Assembly (NCBI RefSeq): GCF_011694815.1
Contig: NZ_CP050177.1
Coordinates: 1,116,001-1,180,000, forward strand
Length of the DNA stretch: 64,000 nt
Direction of reading: 5' to 3'
DNA from: Streptomyces liangshanensis
GTDB lineage: Bacteria; Actinomycetota; Actinomycetes; Streptomycetales; Streptomycetaceae
Shown: positions 25,338-34,728 of the stretch, in pieces
How positions within the stretch are numbered: the stretch's first letter is position 1
How the letters are laid out: each line of letters starts with the position of its first letter
The notes under the pieces: model-generated
The model's input: the letters and a program-made list of their open reading frames with translations, nothing else
Databases searched by the model: none
Told to the model about the DNA's origin: nothing
Translations under genes and position numbers: made by a program

Positions 25338-26878
25338 GGCGTCGGGCTCCCTTCCATCACGAGATCGAGTACACGGTGCTCGTCGAGCTCCTGGGCCGGC
25401 GCCCGGTGGACGACCTGCCCTTCGCGGAGCACCAGCACCCGGTCGGCGAGGCCCAGGACTTCGGGGACCTCGCTGGAGACGAGCAGGACGGCGAGGCCTT
25501 CGTCGGCCAGTCGCCGGATCACGGCGTAGAGCTCGGCGCGCGCGCCGACGTCGACACCGCGGGTCGGTTCGTCCAGGAGCAGGACCCGGCAGCCGCGCAG
25601 CAACCAGCGGGCGAGGACCGCCTTCTGCTGGTTTCCTCCGGAGAGGGTACGGATGGGGACCTCGGGGTTGTCGGGGCGCAGGGACAGTTCCCTGACGGCC
25701 TCCCTCGCCGCGGTGCGCTCGGCCGCGTGGTCGAGCCAGCCGGCCCGCGAGAAGCGGGAGAGGGAGGAGACCGACACGTTGCGGGTGACGGACTCCAGCA
25801 TCAACAGGCCCTGGGCCTTGCGCTCCTCGGGCGCGAGCCCGAGCCCGGCGCGGACCGCGGCGCGCACACTGCCGGGCCGCAGCGCGACACCGTTGACCAG
25901 CACACGTCCGGCGGTGGGTTTGCGCGCGCCGTAGATCGTCTCCAGGATCTCGGAGCGCCCGGAGCCGACGAGCCCCGCGAGGCCGACGATCTCACCGGGC
26001 CTCAGTTCGAGGTCGACGGGCGCGAACTCCCCTTCCCTGGCGAGCCCCTCGACCCGCAGGACGGGTTCGACGCCGGGTTGCGCGGCGGGCGCGTCGACCG
26101 TGGCGCGGCGCTCGGGGAAGACGTACTCGACGTTACGTCCCGTCATCAGCGCGACCACCTCGCGCGTCGGTGTGTCCTTCGCGGGGAGGCCGACGGCGAC
26201 GGTCCTGCCGTCCTTGATGACCGTCACACGGTCGCCGATGCGGCGGATCTCCTCCAGCCGGTGGGAGATGTAGACGACGGCGACGCCGTCGGCGGTGAGG
26301 GTGGCGACGATCCGGAAGAGGTTGTTGACCTCGTCGGGGTCGAGCGCGGCGGACGGCTCGTCCATCACGATGAGCCGTACCTCGTGGGAGAGGGCGCGGG
26401 CCATGGACACGATCTGCTGCTGGGCGGCGGAGAGCGAGCCGACCGGCCGGTGCGCCTGGATCTCCGGGTGCCCGAGCCGCTTGAGCAGCGCGGTCGCCCG
26501 CGTCCTGGCCTCGCGGCCCTTGACGACGAAGCCGGCGGTGGTCGGTTCGTGGCCGAGGAAGATGTTCTCGGCGACCGACAGGCCCTCGACCAGGTCGAGT
26601 TCCTGGTAGATGGTCGCGATGCCGAGCCGCATGGCGGCGATCGGGGACTTGAGCGTGACGGCCTCGCCCTGCCAGGTGATCACACCGCCGTCGGGCTGGT
26701 GGGCGCCGGCGAGCACCTTGATGAGCGTGGACTTGCCCGCGCCGTTCTGGCCGAGCAGACAGTGGACCTCACCCGCCTGGACCTCGAGGTCGACGCCGTC
26801 GAGGGCCCGGACACCGGGGAACAGTTTGGTGATGCCGGACATGGTGAGCAGAACGGATTCCGGTGGAGCTGGTGCCAT
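25334..26878 (-). CDS. Ribose-type (CUT2) ABC transporter double ATPase
   Basis: A 514-residue protein with two fused ATP-binding cassettes, as is usual for ribose-type importers (RbsA-like). First cassette: Walker A GQNGAGKST, signature LSAAQQQIVSMA, Walker B RLIVMDEPSAALD. Second cassette: degenerate Walker A region GLVGSGRSE, signature LSGGNQQKAVLARW, Walker B RVLLLDEPTRGVD. A less canonical first signature (LSAAQQQ) and altered second Walker A are common in this family. The next gene, the permease, overlaps it by four bases. Upstream lies a 320-base gap after the ROK gene. Confidence 0.93.
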   Translation of the reverse strand: MAPAPPESVLLTMSGITKLFPGVRALDGVDLEVQAGEVHCLLGQNGAGKSTLIKVLAGAHQPDGGVITWQGEAVTLKSPIAAMRLGIATIYQELDLVEGLSVAENIFLGHEPTTAGFVVKGREARTRATALLKRLGHPEIQAHRPVGSLSAAQQQIVSMARALSHEVRLIVMDEPSAALDPDEVNNLFRIVATLTADGVAVVYISHRLEEIRRIGDRVTVIKDGRTVAVGLPAKDTPTREVVALMTGRNVEYVFPERRATVDAPAAQPGVEPVLRVEGLAREGEFAPVDLELRPGEIVGLAGLVGSGRSEILETIYGARKPTAGRVLVNGVALRPGSVRAAVRAGLGLAPEERKAQGLLMLESVTRNVSVSSLSRFSRAGWLDHAAERTAAREAVRELSLRPDNPEVPIRTLSGGNQQKAVLARWLLRGCRVLLLDEPTRGVDVGARAELYAVIRRLADEGLAVLLVSSEVPEVLGLADRVLVLREGQVVHRAPAQELDEHRVLDLVMEGSPTP

Positions 26879-27198
26879 GGCGTATCCCCTCGGCGGATGC
26901 GGCCGTTGCGCGAGCAGGGCGGCGCGCTGCGGGCAGCGCGGAGCGCGTACGGGCGGGTGCGGGTGGTGCGGTGTCGCTGTCGTACGGCGCGGTGGTGAGG
27001 TGGTGGGTATCGGTGCGGTGTGCGGATACGTGTACCGGTGCGGTGTGCGTACGGTGCGGGTAGTACCAGTGGTGCGGCTCGTACAGTGGTACGGGTCGTG
27101 CGGGTGACGCGGTGGTACTCACCGGCCGTCGGGCCGGGTCGCGCGGTGGTGCTCACCGGCCTGTCGGGCCGGGTGCCACGGTGGTGCCTACCGGCCCG
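26879..27198. other. Intergenic region with tandem hairpin repeats
   Basis: No gene is evident. The right-hand part holds three imperfect tandem copies of a ~34-base unit at 27110-27143, 27144-27178 and 27179 onward into the ROK stop codon. Each unit contains a short hairpin of the form ACCGGCC-loop-GGCCGGG. The left part is GT-rich on the plus strand. The row of hairpins just after the ROK gene may weaken read-through, so the ABC operon may use its own promoter here. Confidence 0.6.
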
Positions 27199-28389
27199 TC
27201 AGGCCGGCGAGAACAGGTGGTCGCTGATGAGCCGGGCGGCGCCGGTGACGCCGGCGACCTGTCCCAACTCCCCCAGGACGATGGGGAGATTGCCGGTGGC
27301 CAGCGGCAGCGACTGCCGGTAGACCTGGGTGCGGACGCTGGCCAGCAGCGTGTGACCGAGCCCGGTCACCCCGCCGCCGATCACCACGAGCCCCGGGTTG
27401 AAGAAGCTGACGAGCCCGGCGATCACCTGGCCCAGCCTGTTTCCGCCCTCACGGATCAGGTCGAGCGCGGTGGGATCACCGGCGGCGGCCGCCGCGGCGA
27501 CGTCGACGGCGGTGAGCCGCCCCGCCGCGCCCAGCCGTGCGGCGAGTTCGGGCGAGCGTCCGGTACGGGCGGCGTCCTCGGCGTCACGGGCGAGCGCGGC
27601 GCCACCGAAGTGGGCCTCCAGGCACCCCTTGTTGCCGCAGGCGCACGCCCGGCCGTCCGGTTCGACCTGGATGTGCCCGATGTCGCCGGCACTACCGGTC
27701 GTCCCCCGGTAGACCTCACCACCGACCACGATCCCGCAGCCGATACCCGTACCGATCTTGATGCAGAGGAAGTCACCCACGGAACGTGCCACGCCCGCGT
27801 GCTGCTCCCCCATCGCCATCAGGTTCACGTCGTTGTCGACCATGACCGGGCAGCCCAGTTCCTGGCTGAGCGCCTCCCGTACCGGGAAGCCGTCCCAGCC
27901 GGGCATGATCGGCGGCGCGACGGGCACCCCCTCGGGGAAGCGGACAGGACCCGGCACCCCGATGCCGGCCCCGTCGAACTCCTCGGCCAGACCGGAGACC
28001 TTGAGCTTGGCCGCCATCGCGAGCACCTGCTCGAAGACGGCGACAGGTCCCTCGCGGACGTCCATGGGGTGGTTGAGATGCCCCAGGACCTCCAACTCGG
28101 CGTTGGTCACGGCCACATCGATCGAGGTGGCGCCGATGTCGACGCCGAGGAAGCGCAGGGCGGGAGCGAGCCGTATGTTGTGCGACCGCCGCCCGCCGCG
28201 CGAGGCGGCCAGCCCGTCCGCGACCACGAGCCCGGTCTCCAGCAGCCGGTCGACCTCGACGGCGAGCTTGGAGCGGGAGAGATCCACCTGATCGCCGAGC
28301 TGCGCACGGGAGTTGGGCCCACCGTCACGCAACAGCCTGAGCAGTCGCGCCTGGTGCGCGTTCGCGGGTCGTGCCGTCATACGTCTCAC
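27199..28389 (-). CDS. ROK-family transcriptional repressor
   Basis: A 396-residue NagC/XylR-type regulator. The GTG at 28389 is preferred because GGAGG lies five bases ahead of it; an ATG nine bases further on is the alternative. N-terminal winged helix-turn-helix (about 10-65; NSRAQLGDQVDLSRSKLAVEVDRLL), then the ROK sugar-kinase fold: DIGATSIDVAV, GIGVPGPV, VDNDVNLMAMGE, the ROK zinc site CACGNKGCLEAHFGG (about 245-260, with three Cys and an upstream His in GHIQVEPDG), and VVIGGGVTG. It lies upstream of the CUT2 transporter on the same strand and divergent from the aldo/keto reductase, so it probably controls both in response to the imported sugar. Confidence 0.9.
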   Translation of the reverse strand: MRRMTARPANAHQARLLRLLRDGGPNSRAQLGDQVDLSRSKLAVEVDRLLETGLVVADGLAASRGGRRSHNIRLAPALRFLGVDIGATSIDVAVTNAELEVLGHLNHPMDVREGPVAVFEQVLAMAAKLKVSGLAEEFDGAGIGVPGPVRFPEGVPVAPPIMPGWDGFPVREALSQELGCPVMVDNDVNLMAMGEQHAGVARSVGDFLCIKIGTGIGCGIVVGGEVYRGTTGSAGDIGHIQVEPDGRACACGNKGCLEAHFGGAALARDAEDAARTGRSPELAARLGAAGRLTAVDVAAAAAAGDPTALDLIREGGNRLGQVIAGLVSFFNPGLVVIGGGVTGLGHTLLASVRTQVYRQSLPLATGNLPIVLGELGQVAGVTGAARLISDHLFSPA

Positions 28390-29703
<1,314 letters not shown>

Positions 29704-30223
29704 GCGAGGCCCGCGCGGGGGCGTAGTCGGGGTCGGCGTTCTTGTTCTGATTGACGTGGGGGCCGCCCCTTGCTGTTGAGTGTCGCGGTTTCGGGTCGGG
29801 CGTCAAGGGCGCTCCTTCGTCGCGTCGGCTGCGCCGATTGCGCTTCGCTCCACCCTTGACCCCCGCCCCGAAACCGCAAGTGAAGGCCGAGGGGGGCGGC
29901 CCGGGGGAGGGGTCCCCCGGGGGGGCCCTGTTTGTTGTCGGGGTTTCGTTGCGGTCTGCGGCTCCGGTTGGGGGTTTGCGCACCACTTAAATGGGGTTGT
30001 GCGACTCGGCTCAGCGGCTGGCCGGCCGTCCGTTGGCGGGTGTACAAGCACCGTGTCTGAGCTGGATGGGTGGAAGGGAGGGGGCGGGCAATACTCCCCC
30101 TACCGGCCGGTGATGTGCCCTGGATATGCACTAACGGAACACAGCACGCAAGACCGGGGAGGAAGGCCGTCAGAGGGCTCCTGCGCCTGGGCAAACAGGG
30201 CATATGGCCTGGCTGGAGCGGGT
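29704..30223. other. Gene-free region containing the left inverted-repeat arm
   Basis: 520 bases between the aldo/keto reductase and the RibD-C/DHFR-like gene. Most of it (29720-30060) is the left arm of a long inverted repeat; 30061-30223 holds no gene or motif that I recognise. Frames open on the plus strand here are products of the repeat and have no ribosome binding site. Confidence 0.65.
29720..30060 (+). repeat. Left arm of a ~340-bp inverted repeat
   Basis: The plus-strand sequence from 29720 to 30060 matches the reverse complement of 31272-31607 over its full length, with about 80% or more identity by eye and a 78-base perfectly identical core (29752-29829 against 31498-31575). Inside it are 25-base arms at 29785-29809 and 29853-29877 (beginning GCGGTTTCGGG and ending CCCGAAACCGC) that would fold into a long stem-loop. 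Confidence 0.9.
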
Positions 30224-30802
30224 CTATGTGCCGCCCGCCGTTGGGTGGGTTACGCGGTGGTGGAGGTGGACTACGCCTGAGTTGAACGTGCGGGTTTCGA
30301 CCAGTTCGAGGTTCACCAGGCGTTCGTGGTGGGGGTAGAAGGGGATGCCTCCGCCGACCAGTACCGGGTGGACCCGGGCCCGGTACTCGTCGATCAGGCC
30401 CAGCCGGGCCGCCTCGGCGGCCAGGGTCGCGCCGCCGATGGCGATGTCGCCCTCGCCCGAGGTCCGCAGGCGCTCGATCTCCTCCGCCAGCCCGCCGGAC
30501 AGCAGGCGGGCGTTGCCCTGCACGCTGGAGAGCGTGGTGGAGAAGACCACCTTGGGGAGGGGCTTCCAGAGCGCGGTCCACTCCCGCATCGACTCGTCCA
30601 GCGACGGATCCTGGTCGGCGGTCTCCCAGTACAACATCGTCTCGTACAGCCGCCGCCCCATGAGGTGCACGCCGACACCCCGGATCTCGTCGGTGACGAA
30701 GCGAAAGACCTCCTCGTCCGGCGCCGACCAGCCGAACGTGCCGTCCGGCCCGACGATGTAACCGTCGAGAGAGACACCCATCGAGTAGGTGACACTGCGC
30801 AT
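30224..30802 (-). CDS. Dihydrofolate reductase/RibD-C-domain family protein
   Basis: A 192-residue protein starting MRSVTYSMGVSLDGYIVG, with GGAGGA six bases upstream. The N-terminal SMGVSLDGYIVGPDG, the HLMGRRLYETMLYWE segment and the C-terminal IGGATLAAEAARLGLIDEYRARVHPVLVGGGIPF are hallmarks of the RibD C-terminal domain family related to dihydrofolate reductase. Such stand-alone proteins are common in actinobacteria, are likely NAD(P)H-dependent reductases, and are mostly uncharacterised. It lies 22 bases after the DUF3224 gene, so the two are co-transcribed, and both lie between the inverted repeats. Confidence 0.9.
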   Translation of the reverse strand: MRSVTYSMGVSLDGYIVGPDGTFGWSAPDEEVFRFVTDEIRGVGVHLMGRRLYETMLYWETADQDPSLDESMREWTALWKPLPKVVFSTTLSSVQGNARLLSGGLAEEIERLRTSGEGDIAIGGATLAAEAARLGLIDEYRARVHPVLVGGGIPFYPHHERLVNLELVETRTFNSGVVHLHHRVTHPTAGGT

Positions 30803-30824
30803 CAGGAGTCCTCCAGGCCACTGA

Positions 30825-31232
30825 TCAGTCGAGTTGGTAGTCGAACCAGATGCGGTGCGTACCGTCCGCATCAACAGCCATCCCTCCGCCACCGGAGATT
30901 CCGGCCAGCTCCCGGGTGCCGCTCGAAGGCACGATGGTAAAGAACTCCGCCGTGCGGTCGTTGCCGGATGTCGTCGCCGAGTGCACGAAGTTGAAGGCGC
31001 CCTCCCGCCCCTGGAGCGAGCCTTCGAACGACTCCATGGCGACATAGGTGCCGACGCCGGTCGACTGGTCGAAGGCCGCAGTGAAGAGCGTCGCCGAATG
31101 CCCTGCGGCCTCTCCCGCGAAGTGCTTCTCCATTGTCGCGACACCCACCGGCAGGCCGGTGGGCACAGCCGGGACGGGTTGCAGCTCAGTCGGGACGAAC
31201 TCTTTGACGGTGAAGGTTGCCGTAGCTCTCAT
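30825..31232 (-). CDS. DUF3224 domain-containing protein
   Basis: A 135-residue protein with the DUF3224 pattern: an N-terminal TATFTVKEF strand, GVATMEKHFAGEAAGHSATLFTAAF, GTYVAMESFEGSLQGREGAFNFVHSA, ELAGISGGGGMAVDADGTHRIWFDYQLD. This family adopts a small beta-barrel and is of unknown function, often beside reductases and resistance-type genes. No signal peptide. It is first in the two-gene leftward unit within the inverted repeats. Confidence 0.87.
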   Translation of the reverse strand: MRATATFTVKEFVPTELQPVPAVPTGLPVGVATMEKHFAGEAAGHSATLFTAAFDQSTGVGTYVAMESFEGSLQGREGAFNFVHSATTSGNDRTAEFFTIVPSSGTRELAGISGGGGMAVDADGTHRIWFDYQLD

Positions 31233-31714
31233 ACGCCGACCGTACCGATGGGGTCTGACAACCCACTCACCTCAGACACGGTGCTTGTGTATCCGCCGGC
31301 GGACGGTGGTCAGTCGCTGAGCCGAGTCGCACTGCCCCATTCAGGTGGTGCGCAAATCCACGGCCGGAGCCGCAGCCCGGGGTGATAGCCCAGCAACTCC
31401 CCTGCCGTCCCGGGGGACCCTCCCCCGGGCCGCCCCCCTCGCCTTCACTTGCGGTTTCGGGGCGGGAGTCAAGGGTGGAGCGAAGCGGAATCGGCTTGCC
31501 GACGCGACGAAGGAGCGCCCTTGACGCCCGACCCGAAACCGCGACACTCAACAGCAAGGGGCGGCCCCCACGTCACACAGAACAAGAACCTTGAGCCCGA
31601 CTACGCCCCCCGAGGTCCCCCCGCACAGCCCCCGGTGGCAGCGGCAGCACACAGCGCCCACCATGGGCCTCGTGCCCGGCGGCCGGGCCGACTCCCCCTA
31701 TCCGGAGGTCACGC
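31233..31714. other. Gene-free region containing the right inverted-repeat arm
   Basis: 482 bases between the DUF3224 gene and the NmrA-like gene. The repeat arm takes 31272-31607. The rest includes the promoter side of both divergent genes; a ribosome binding site GGAGG precedes the NmrA-like start at 31715. No other gene is supported. Confidence 0.65.
31272..31607 (-). repeat. Right arm of the ~340-bp inverted repeat
   Basis: Reverse complement of the left arm 29720-30060. Internal 25-base hairpin arms are at 31451-31475 and 31518-31542. The most diverged segment between the two arms lies towards the inner third (about 31340-31420), while the outer half is nearly identical, which suggests recent exchange or selection on the outer part. 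Confidence 0.9.
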
Positions 31715-32614
31715 ATGATCCTCGTGACAGGAGCCACCGGTCACGTCGGTTCGGAAGTGGTGCGGGCGCTCGTCGGGGCCGGTGAGACAGTGCGGGCCTT
31801 CAGCCGCTCCGGCGGACGGACCGCCGGCACCGGGACGGAGCACGCCGGTCACGACACCACCGGCGCCGGCACGGGCAGCACCCCCACCCCCGGCACCGCC
31901 GAAACCGTCCTCGGCGACCTCAACGACCCCGCCTCCCTCGCCCCCGCCCTCCACGGCGTCCGTGCCGTGTTCCTCATGCCCGGGTACGAGCGCATGGGCG
32001 AGACGCTCCGCGTTCTGCGTCGGGCCGGGGTGGAGCGGGTCGTGATGCTGTCCGGGAGTTCGGTCGGGAGCGGCAACCCCGGCAACGTCGTCTCCGCCTA
32101 CATGGTCGCGTCGGAGGCGGCCGTGCGGGAATCGGGGTTGTCCTGGACGTTCCTGCGGCCCGTGGCCTTCATGTCCAACGCGCTCGAGTGGCGGGAGCAG
32201 GTCGCCGCCGGGGACACCGTACGGGTGCCGTTCGCCGGCGTACGCGTCGCGGTCGTGGATCCGTACGACATCGGGGTGTGTGCCGCGGTCGCCCTCACCG
32301 ACGAGGACGGGACGCACGACGGGCGGGTGCACGCCCTGTCAGGGCCCGAGTCGCTGTTGCCCGCCGAGCGGGTGCGGATCCTCGGGGAGGTCCTCGGCCG
32401 GGAGCTTCGTCTGGTGGCGGAGCCCGATGCCGAGGCCAGGGCGCGGATGAGCGCCCTCATGCCGACGGAGTATGTCGACGCGTTCTTCGACTTCTACGTG
32501 CGAGGCAGCATCGACGAGTCCGCCGTACTGCCGACCGTGCGCGAACTGACCGGACGTCCGCCGCGCACCTTCCGGGAGTGGGCCCGGGCACACGCCGCTT
32601 CGTTCCGACCCTGA
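31715..32614 (+). CDS. NmrA-like/SDR-type NAD(P)H-binding reductase
   Basis: A 299-residue Rossmann-fold protein of the atypical short-chain dehydrogenase group (NmrA/HSCARG/azoreductase-like). Start ATG 31715 with GGAGG upstream. N-terminal MILVTGATGHVGSEVVRAL carries the GxxGxxG dinucleotide site; further on are VRAVFLMPGYERMGETLRVL, VVMLSGSSVGSG, and SWTFLRPVAFMSNALEW, the family's substrate-side region. A Thr/Gly-rich insert (about 40-62) separates the second strand. No clear link to the neighbours; such proteins act as redox sensors or quinone reductases. It is convergent with the gntR gene. Confidence 0.86.
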   Translation: MILVTGATGHVGSEVVRALVGAGETVRAFSRSGGRTAGTGTEHAGHDTTGAGTGSTPTPGTAETVLGDLNDPASLAPALHGVRAVFLMPGYERMGETLRVLRRAGVERVVMLSGSSVGSGNPGNVVSAYMVASEAAVRESGLSWTFLRPVAFMSNALEWREQVAAGDTVRVPFAGVRVAVVDPYDIGVCAAVALTDEDGTHDGRVHALSGPESLLPAERVRILGEVLGRELRLVAEPDAEARARMSALMPTEYVDAFFDFYVRGSIDESAVLPTVRELTGRPPRTFREWARAHAASFRP

Positions 32615-32670
32615 GCGGCCGACAAAGAGGAGTGACCGTCAGCGCCCGCGACAACCGTCGGGCCTGCGCC

Positions 32671-33360
32671 TCAGACGTCGTGGCGCTGGTCCGCCCTGTG
32701 GTGGTACGTCGAGCGGGTGTGTTCCGTGTGGGCCTTCATGACTTCCGTCGCGCGCTGTTCGTCGCGGGCCGCGATGGCCGCGATCAGTTCGCGGTGTTCG
32801 ATCCAGGACTGCTTGCCGCGCTGGCGGGCCACCGGGGTGTAGTACCAGCGGACCCTGCGGTCCACCTGGGCGGCCAGTTCGGCCAGGACGACGTTTCCGG
32901 CCAGGGACATGACTTTGGCGTGAAACGCGGCGTTGGTGGCGACCGTCAGGTCCACGTCGTCGTCCGCCACGGACTGCTCGCCCTGGGCGCAGAGCGCTTC
33001 CAGCGCGGCGATGCCCGCCTTGCCGGAGTGGGCGGCGGCGAGCCGGGCGGCCTCCGCCTCCAGGAGGGTACGGACGGACAGCAGCTGGTCCGCCTCCTCC
33101 TCGGTCGGTTCGTGGACGAACGCGCCCTGTGCGGGGCGCAGGTCGACCCAGCCCTCGGTGTTGAGCCGCTGGAGCGCTTCCCGTACCGGCTGGCGCGACA
33201 CGCCGAGGTGACCTGCGAGTTCGCTTTCGACGAGGTGCTGGCCCGGTTGGAGCGCGCGGGTGGTGATGAGTTCGAGGAGAGCGCCGTAGACACGCTCGCG
33301 CAGCGGACCCGGTCGTTCGAGCTTGGGCACGGCGCCCTGCGCCAATCTTGCGGACAACAT
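32671..33360 (-). CDS. GntR-family regulator, FCD subfamily; likely controller of the oxalate/formate genes
   Basis: A 229-residue DNA-binding protein. The ATG at 33360 (MLSARLAQGAV) follows AGGAGG with eight bases between; the longer frame upstream is rejected. N-terminal winged helix (about 18-80; RERVYGALLELITTRALQPG, then LGVSRQPVREALQRL as recognition helix), then the all-helical FCD ligand domain with metal-site residues in NAAFHAKVM, EHRELIAAI and HTEHTRSTYH. FCD proteins answer to small organic acids. A predicted operator (33423-33434) lies 63 bases upstream, suggesting autoregulation, and three more copies front the sucC/frc, transporter/panE and formate dehydrogenase units. Oxalate, oxalyl-CoA, glyoxylate or formate are plausible effectors. 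Confidence 0.92.
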   Translation of the reverse strand: MLSARLAQGAVPKLERPGPLRERVYGALLELITTRALQPGQHLVESELAGHLGVSRQPVREALQRLNTEGWVDLRPAQGAFVHEPTEEEADQLLSVRTLLEAEAARLAAAHSGKAGIAALEALCAQGEQSVADDDVDLTVATNAAFHAKVMSLAGNVVLAELAAQVDRRVRWYYTPVARQRGKQSWIEHRELIAAIAARDEQRATEVMKAHTEHTRSTYHHRADQRHDV

Positions 33361-33422
33361 CGCGGTCCCCCTCCTGGCCGGCAGAGTCACATGACTGTTT
33401 CGATGAGATCTGGACATTGGCT

Positions 33423-33434
33423 ATCGTCTACAGT
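33423..33434 (-). promoter_or_regulatory. GntR-type operator upstream of gntR
   Basis: Read on the minus strand the site is ACTGTAGACGAT, matching ACTGTAGACAAT at 36198 in 11 of 12 bases and ACTGTATGCAAT at 3596 and 37399 in 9 of 12. It lies in the 102-base gap between the fabH-like stop and the gntR start, in a good place for autoregulation. Confidence 0.65.
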
Positions 33435-33462
33435 CTACCGAGAACATCGGAGATCATGGGCA

Positions 33463-34410
33463 TCATGGGCAACGGATGACCTGACCCGCGTAGGACAGGT
33501 TGCCGCCGAAGCCGAAAAGCAGGACCGGAGCGCCGGACTGCACCTCTCCCCGGGCGACCAACTTGGACAAAGCCATGGGAATCGACGCGGCCGAGGTGTT
33601 GCCCGACTCGATCACGTCGCGGGCGATGACCGCGTTGATCGCGCCAATCTTCTGAGCCACCGGCTCGATGATCCGCAGATTCGCCTGGTGCAGGACCACC
33701 GCGGCCAGCTCCTCCGGGGTGACGCCGCCCCGCTCGCAGACCTTGCGGGCGATCGGCGGCAGCTGGGTGGTGGCCCACCGGTAGACGGACTGGCCCTCCT
33801 GGGCGAAGCGGGGCGGGGTGCCCTCGATCCGTACGGCGTTCCCCATCTCCGGCACCGAGCCCCAGAGCACCGGTCCGATGCCCGGCTCCTCGTCGGCCCC
33901 GGTCGCCACGACCACCGCCGCGCCCGCGCCGTCGCCGACCAGGACGCACGTCGTGCGGTCGGTCCAGTCGGCGACGCCGGCCATGCTGTCCGCGCCGATG
34001 ACCAGCACCCGGGTCGCGGAGCCCGCCCGTACCGTGTGGTCGGCCATGGCCAGCGCGTGGGTGAACCCGGCGCAGACCACGTTGAGGTCCATCACGGCCG
34101 GCGAGCCCATGCCCAGCCGGGCCGCGACCCGGGCCGCCGTGTTGGGCGAGCGGTCGATCGCGGTGGACGTGGCGACCAGCACCATGTCGATGTCGGCCGG
34201 GGTGAGGCCGGCCGCGGCGAGCGCCTTGGCGCCCGCGTGCGCGGCCAGCTCGTCGACCGGTTCGTCGGGTCCCGCGACATGCCGGGTCCGGATGCCGACC
34301 CGGCTGGTGATCCATTCGTCGCTGGTGTCGACCAGGGCCGCCAGGTCGTCGTTGGTGAGCACCTTGGCGGGCTGATAGTGCCCGAGCGCGGCGATACGAG
34401 TGCCGGTCAT
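33463..34410 (-). CDS. 3-Oxoacyl-ACP synthase III (FabH)-like thiolase-fold enzyme
   Basis: A 315-residue condensing enzyme of the KAS III group. The complete catalytic triad is present: C113 in NVVCAGFTHAL, H241 in LHQANLRI, and N271 in ESGNTSAAS; the C-terminal GFGGNLSYAG is the usual glycine-rich strand. KAS III enzymes join acyl-CoA to malonyl-ACP, but many paralogues act in secondary metabolism or transfer acyl groups. It begins MTGTRIAALGHYQPAKVL and stands between the third transporter unit and gntR, away from fatty-acid synthesis genes. Why a condensing enzyme should be in an oxalate/formate locus is unclear. Confidence 0.9.
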   Translation of the reverse strand: MTGTRIAALGHYQPAKVLTNDDLAALVDTSDEWITSRVGIRTRHVAGPDEPVDELAAHAGAKALAAAGLTPADIDMVLVATSTAIDRSPNTAARVAARLGMGSPAVMDLNVVCAGFTHALAMADHTVRAGSATRVLVIGADSMAGVADWTDRTTCVLVGDGAGAAVVVATGADEEPGIGPVLWGSVPEMGNAVRIEGTPPRFAQEGQSVYRWATTQLPPIARKVCERGGVTPEELAAVVLHQANLRIIEPVAQKIGAINAVIARDVIESGNTSAASIPMALSKLVARGEVQSGAPVLLFGFGGNLSYAGQVIRCP

Positions 34411-34581
34411 GCCCGGGACCCCCTCTGCTGTCGACGTCAGGAGTCCTCAAGTCTCGTCAGCGACCCACCCGTACGAGTACAGGTGAACCAACAGGATTCA
34501 CCGTCTCCGCTTGGAGAGTTCGGATCATCGTCGGAATAGTTCCCGATTCGGCCGATGAACAGAATCACCCCATGAACAGGA

Positions 34582-34728
34582 TCAGTCGGTGAACAACTGG
34601 GCGGCCTTGAGGACCAGCTCATACACACCGTAAGCCAGAGGGATCCCCACCCAGAGCCAGGCGAGGACGATCAGGCCCGTACGGCGTGGCTCAGGCGCCG
34701 TGCCGCTGCTCGCTGGTGACGTGGTCAT
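34582..34728 (-). CDS. MFS transporter small-subunit-like membrane peptide
   Basis: A 48-residue protein read directly from the sequence: it starts MTTSPASSGTAPEPRRTG, has one clear membrane segment (LIVLAWLWVGIPLAYGVYEL, about 19-38) and ends KAAQLFTD. The gene overlaps the 3' end of the OxlT-type transporter by 38 bases in another frame, which ties its expression to it. Small single-span partners next to oxalate/formate-family transporters are known as a family (annotated as MFS transporter small subunit). It may stabilise or modulate the transporter. Confidence 0.75.
   Translation of the reverse strand: MTTSPASSGTAPEPRRTGLIVLAWLWVGIPLAYGVYELVLKAAQLFTD

Larger units (their letters stand above)
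29720..31607. mobile_element. Inverted-repeat-bounded two-gene unit (possible passenger element)
   Basis: Long inverted repeats of ~340 bp enclose 1.2 kb carrying two leftward genes, the RibD-C/DHFR-like reductase and DUF3224 protein. No transposase, integrase or clear target-site duplication is visible, so movement could only be in trans or by recombination between the arms; alternatively, two copies of a genomic repeat just happen to flank the genes. Recombination between the arms would invert the two-gene segment. Confidence 0.4.

Noticed and set aside
29751..30280. Small proteins encoded by the inverted-repeat arms
   Set aside because: The frames differ between the two arms and are explained by the palindromic repeat; no ribosome binding sites.
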